Shown: positions 6,237 to 7,646 of the stretch, one piece after another
Layout of the letters: every line of letters starts with the position of its first letter
Position numbering within the stretch: the stretch's first letter is position 1
NCBI GenBank assembly: GCA_030592085.1
Contig: JAUUZV010000116.1
Span: forward strand, 1-7,646
Length of the DNA: 7,646 nucleotides
Direction: 5' to 3'
Origin: Clostridia bacterium
GTDB lineage: Bacteria > Bacillota > Clostridia > DUPQ01
Notes under the pieces: generated by a model
Databases searched by the model: none
What the model was told of the DNA's origin: nothing
What the model saw: only the letters and a program-made list of their open reading frames with translations
Translations under genes and position numbers: made by a program

Positions 6237-6944
6237 ATGGAAACTATATTAGAAAAAGATTTATATCAACCTATAAAAACTTATCTAGAAGAACAAGGTT
6301 ATGAAGTTCATAGTGAAGTAAAAAACTGTGATATAACTGCCACTAAAAAAAATGAGTTAATTATCATTGAAATGAAAAAGAATTTAAATCTAACCTTACT
6401 AGTTCAAGCAAGTAATAGGCAAAAAACCAATGCCTCTGTTTATATTGCTATTCTAAAACCAAGTGGAGGTATTCATAACAAAAAATGGCGTAAATATTTA
6501 CATTTAGTTAAACGGCTTGAACTTGGACTTATTCTTGTAACTATTAATAACAAAAAAATCACTACTGTTAAAATAGTATTTCATCCCATTGAATATAAAC
6601 GAAAAACAAACTATAAAATGAAGCGAAGTATTATAAAAGAGATAAGTGGTAGGAGTAATGACTATAATGAAGGTGGTGTGTCAAAAACTAAGTTAGTAAC
6701 TGCTTATCGTGAAAATGCTATTTATATTGCTTGTGCTTTAAAGGAAAATGGTGATAGTAGCCCAAAACAATTAAGAGCCATGGGAACTGGTGATAAAACA
6801 ACATCAATTTTATATAATAATCATTATGGATGGTTTGTAAGAATTAATAATGGTATCTATTCTCTTTCTTCAAAAGGGAATAGTGAAATCAACAATTATC
6901 CTGAGCTTTTAAAATATTATCAAGAAAAAATATCAAAGCAATAA
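6237..6944 (+). CDS. DUF2161-type putative PD-(D/E)XK phosphodiesterase/nuclease
   Basis: A 235-residue protein without signal or membrane segments. The N-terminal part (1-115) has the restriction-endonuclease-like layout: E7 in the first helix, D32 in NCDITATK, E45-M-K47 in LIIIEMKK, then Q57..R61 in LVQASNRQ, matching the PD-(D/E)XK core with a following QxxxR helix. This fits the DUF2161 (PF09929) family as I recall it. The C-terminal part (about 148-215, SKTKLVTAYRENAIYIACAL onward) looks like a winged helix-turn-helix. It is joined to the core by a basic linker (KRKTNYKMKRS), suggesting DNA binding. The family has no established role, so nuclease activity is inference from motifs. It begins 3 bp after the PAP2 stop with only a weak GGG upstream, so it likely depends on coupled translation, and it ends at a strong terminator. 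Confidence 0.8.
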   Translation: METILEKDLYQPIKTYLEEQGYEVHSEVKNCDITATKKNELIIIEMKKNLNLTLLVQASNRQKTNASVYIAILKPSGGIHNKKWRKYLHLVKRLELGLILVTINNKKITTVKIVFHPIEYKRKTNYKMKRSIIKEISGRSNDYNEGGVSKTKLVTAYRENAIYIACALKENGDSSPKQLRAMGTGDKTTSILYNNHYGWFVRINNGIYSLSSKGNSEINNYPELLKYYQEKISKQ

Positions 6945-6947
6945 AAA

Positions 6948-6977
6948 ACACCCATTAACTTTTACGATAATGGGTGT
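6948..6977. terminator. Bidirectional intrinsic terminator
   Basis: ACACCCATTA and TAATGGGTGT form a perfect 10-bp stem with a 10-nt loop between two converging genes. The plus strand is followed by AATTTTATTT and the minus strand by TTTTTTATT, so it can end both the DUF2161 transcript and the ABC ATPase transcript. The minus-strand T-tract is the better one. Confidence 0.85.
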
Positions 6978-6985
6978 AATTTTAT

Positions 6986-7646
6986 TTATTTATTTAATAC
7001 TTTTTTACAAATTGCCTCAATGGCTTCTTCATGATTGACAATATTTTCACCTATATTTAATTGTTTACAAAGGCTACTTATATACGGTTGTTTAAGTTTA
7101 GCTACCTTAAGTGATTCAAAATCCCAGAATATTTCTTGTGGAGTACCTGTTCTAACAATTTGTTTGTCCGCCATAACAATTACTCTTTCAAAGTTTTCAA
7201 CCACAAACTGCATATCATGTGTAATAGTTATTATAGTTTTTTTACGCCTTAATAGTTCTTTTAATAAATCACTTAGGACTTTTGTTCCTATTAAATCTTG
7301 TCCAGCAGTTGGTTCATCTAAAATAACAACATCAGCATCCATAGCTAATATTGATGCAATAGTAACAAACTTACGAATTGACAGTGGTAAATTATATGGA
7401 TTTTCATGTCGATGCTCTTTTAATCCAGTCCATTTAAGTGAATAATTAATAAATCTTTCTCGTTTCACAGGATCCATATTCATTTTTTTAGGTCCAAAAG
7501 CTATTTCATCATAAACAGACGAATGAAAAATCTGATCATCTGGATTTTGAAATACATATCCAACTTTTCTTGACACTTGTGCTGTCGTAAAGTTTTTTGT
7601 ATTCATATCTCCAATGGTAACATCACCCTCCATGGGTTTTAACAAA
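6986..7646 (-). CDS. ECF/CbiO-type ABC transporter ATPase, 5' end cut by the right edge
   Basis: The C-terminal 220 or so residues of a cytoplasmic ATPase that powers an energy-coupling-factor (vitamin or metal) importer. Counting from the TTG codon at 7645: YVFQNPDDQIF holds the Q-loop (Q33), NLPLSIRKF stands where LSGGQ is expected (85-93), VVILDEPTAGQD is Walker B with D-loop (106-117), and TITHD holds the switch His (H143). The Walker A lies just beyond the edge. The TTG at 7645 is not a real start: LLKPMEGDVTI is the internal stretch that normally follows Walker A. The QNPDDQIF motif favours the EcfA group. Partner ATPase, T and S components, and so the substrate, are outside the window. 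It converges with the DUF2161 gene onto the shared terminator. Confidence 0.88.
   Translation of the reverse strand, partial: LLKPMEGDVTIGDMNTKNFTTAQVSRKVGYVFQNPDDQIFHSSVYDEIAFGPKKMNMDPVKRERFINYSLKWTGLKEHRHENPYNLPLSIRKFVTIASILAMDADVVILDEPTAGQDLIGTKVLSDLLKELLRRKKTIITITHDMQFVVENFERVIVMADKQIVRTGTPQEIFWDFESLKVAKLKQPYISSLCKQLNIGENIVNHEEAIEAICKKVLNK

Noticed and set aside
7035..7445. 136-residue open frame on the plus strand opposite the ABC ATPase
   Set aside because: It is a shadow of the ATPase coding strand, which carries clear Q-loop, Walker B and H-loop motifs.
7643..7645. TTG at the right edge as the start of the ABC ATPase
   Set aside because: The residues there belong to the stretch that follows Walker A, so the gene must begin outside the window.

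Overview
The window is AT-rich and densely packed, with nine intact or truncated protein genes plus the first codons of a tenth, and no RNA gene, insertion sequence or CRISPR array that I could see. Tryptophan is read from TGG and TGA is a stop (it ends the glycosyltransferase gene), so the code is standard. Strong AGGAGG-type ribosome binding sites, the very low GC and the gene families suggest a low-GC Firmicute or an early-branching Mollicutes-type lineage (Erysipelotrichia, Haloplasma or Izemoplasma-like, Acholeplasma-like). That placement is inference, and no marker gene is present to settle it.

Left block (1-1930, minus strand): a gene starting with TTG runs off the left edge. Upstream of it are a HisJ-like PHP-domain phosphatase and a membrane-anchored polyisoprenyl-phosphate glycosyltransferase, which overlap by 8 bp and have a candidate extended -10 promoter in front of the glycosyltransferase.

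Centre (1931-5284, minus strand): five genes in the order arsR, permease, thioredoxin-like, YhhN, UroD-like methyltransferase-fold protein, with gaps of 1, 9, 23 and 9 bp. The first three form a recognisable metalloid or metal response cassette: an ArsR/SmtB repressor with a Cys-Val-Cys sensor motif, a PF03773-type permease with a Cys-Ser-Cys motif, and a 78-residue CxxC thioredoxin-fold protein. YhhN (lysoplasmalogenase family) and the UroD-like protein may be read through from the same promoter, but their link to the cassette is only positional.

The 106-bp divergent region (5285-5390) holds a near-consensus arsR promoter (TTGACA-17-TACAAT), an oppositely directed extended -10 promoter, and two perfect inverted repeats that look like operators.

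Right block: on the plus strand, a PAP2-family membrane phosphatase and a DUF2161-type PD-(D/E)XK protein are 3 bp apart and end at a strong bidirectional hairpin terminator. Beyond it, on the minus strand, is the 3' part of an ECF/CbiO-type ABC transporter ATPase with an unusual signature motif, cut by the right edge before its Walker A.

Nothing here clearly amounts to a new system. The points most worth checking are the two-palindrome divergent control region, the UroD-like protein with His at the presumed third zinc-ligand position, and the non-canonical ABC signature.
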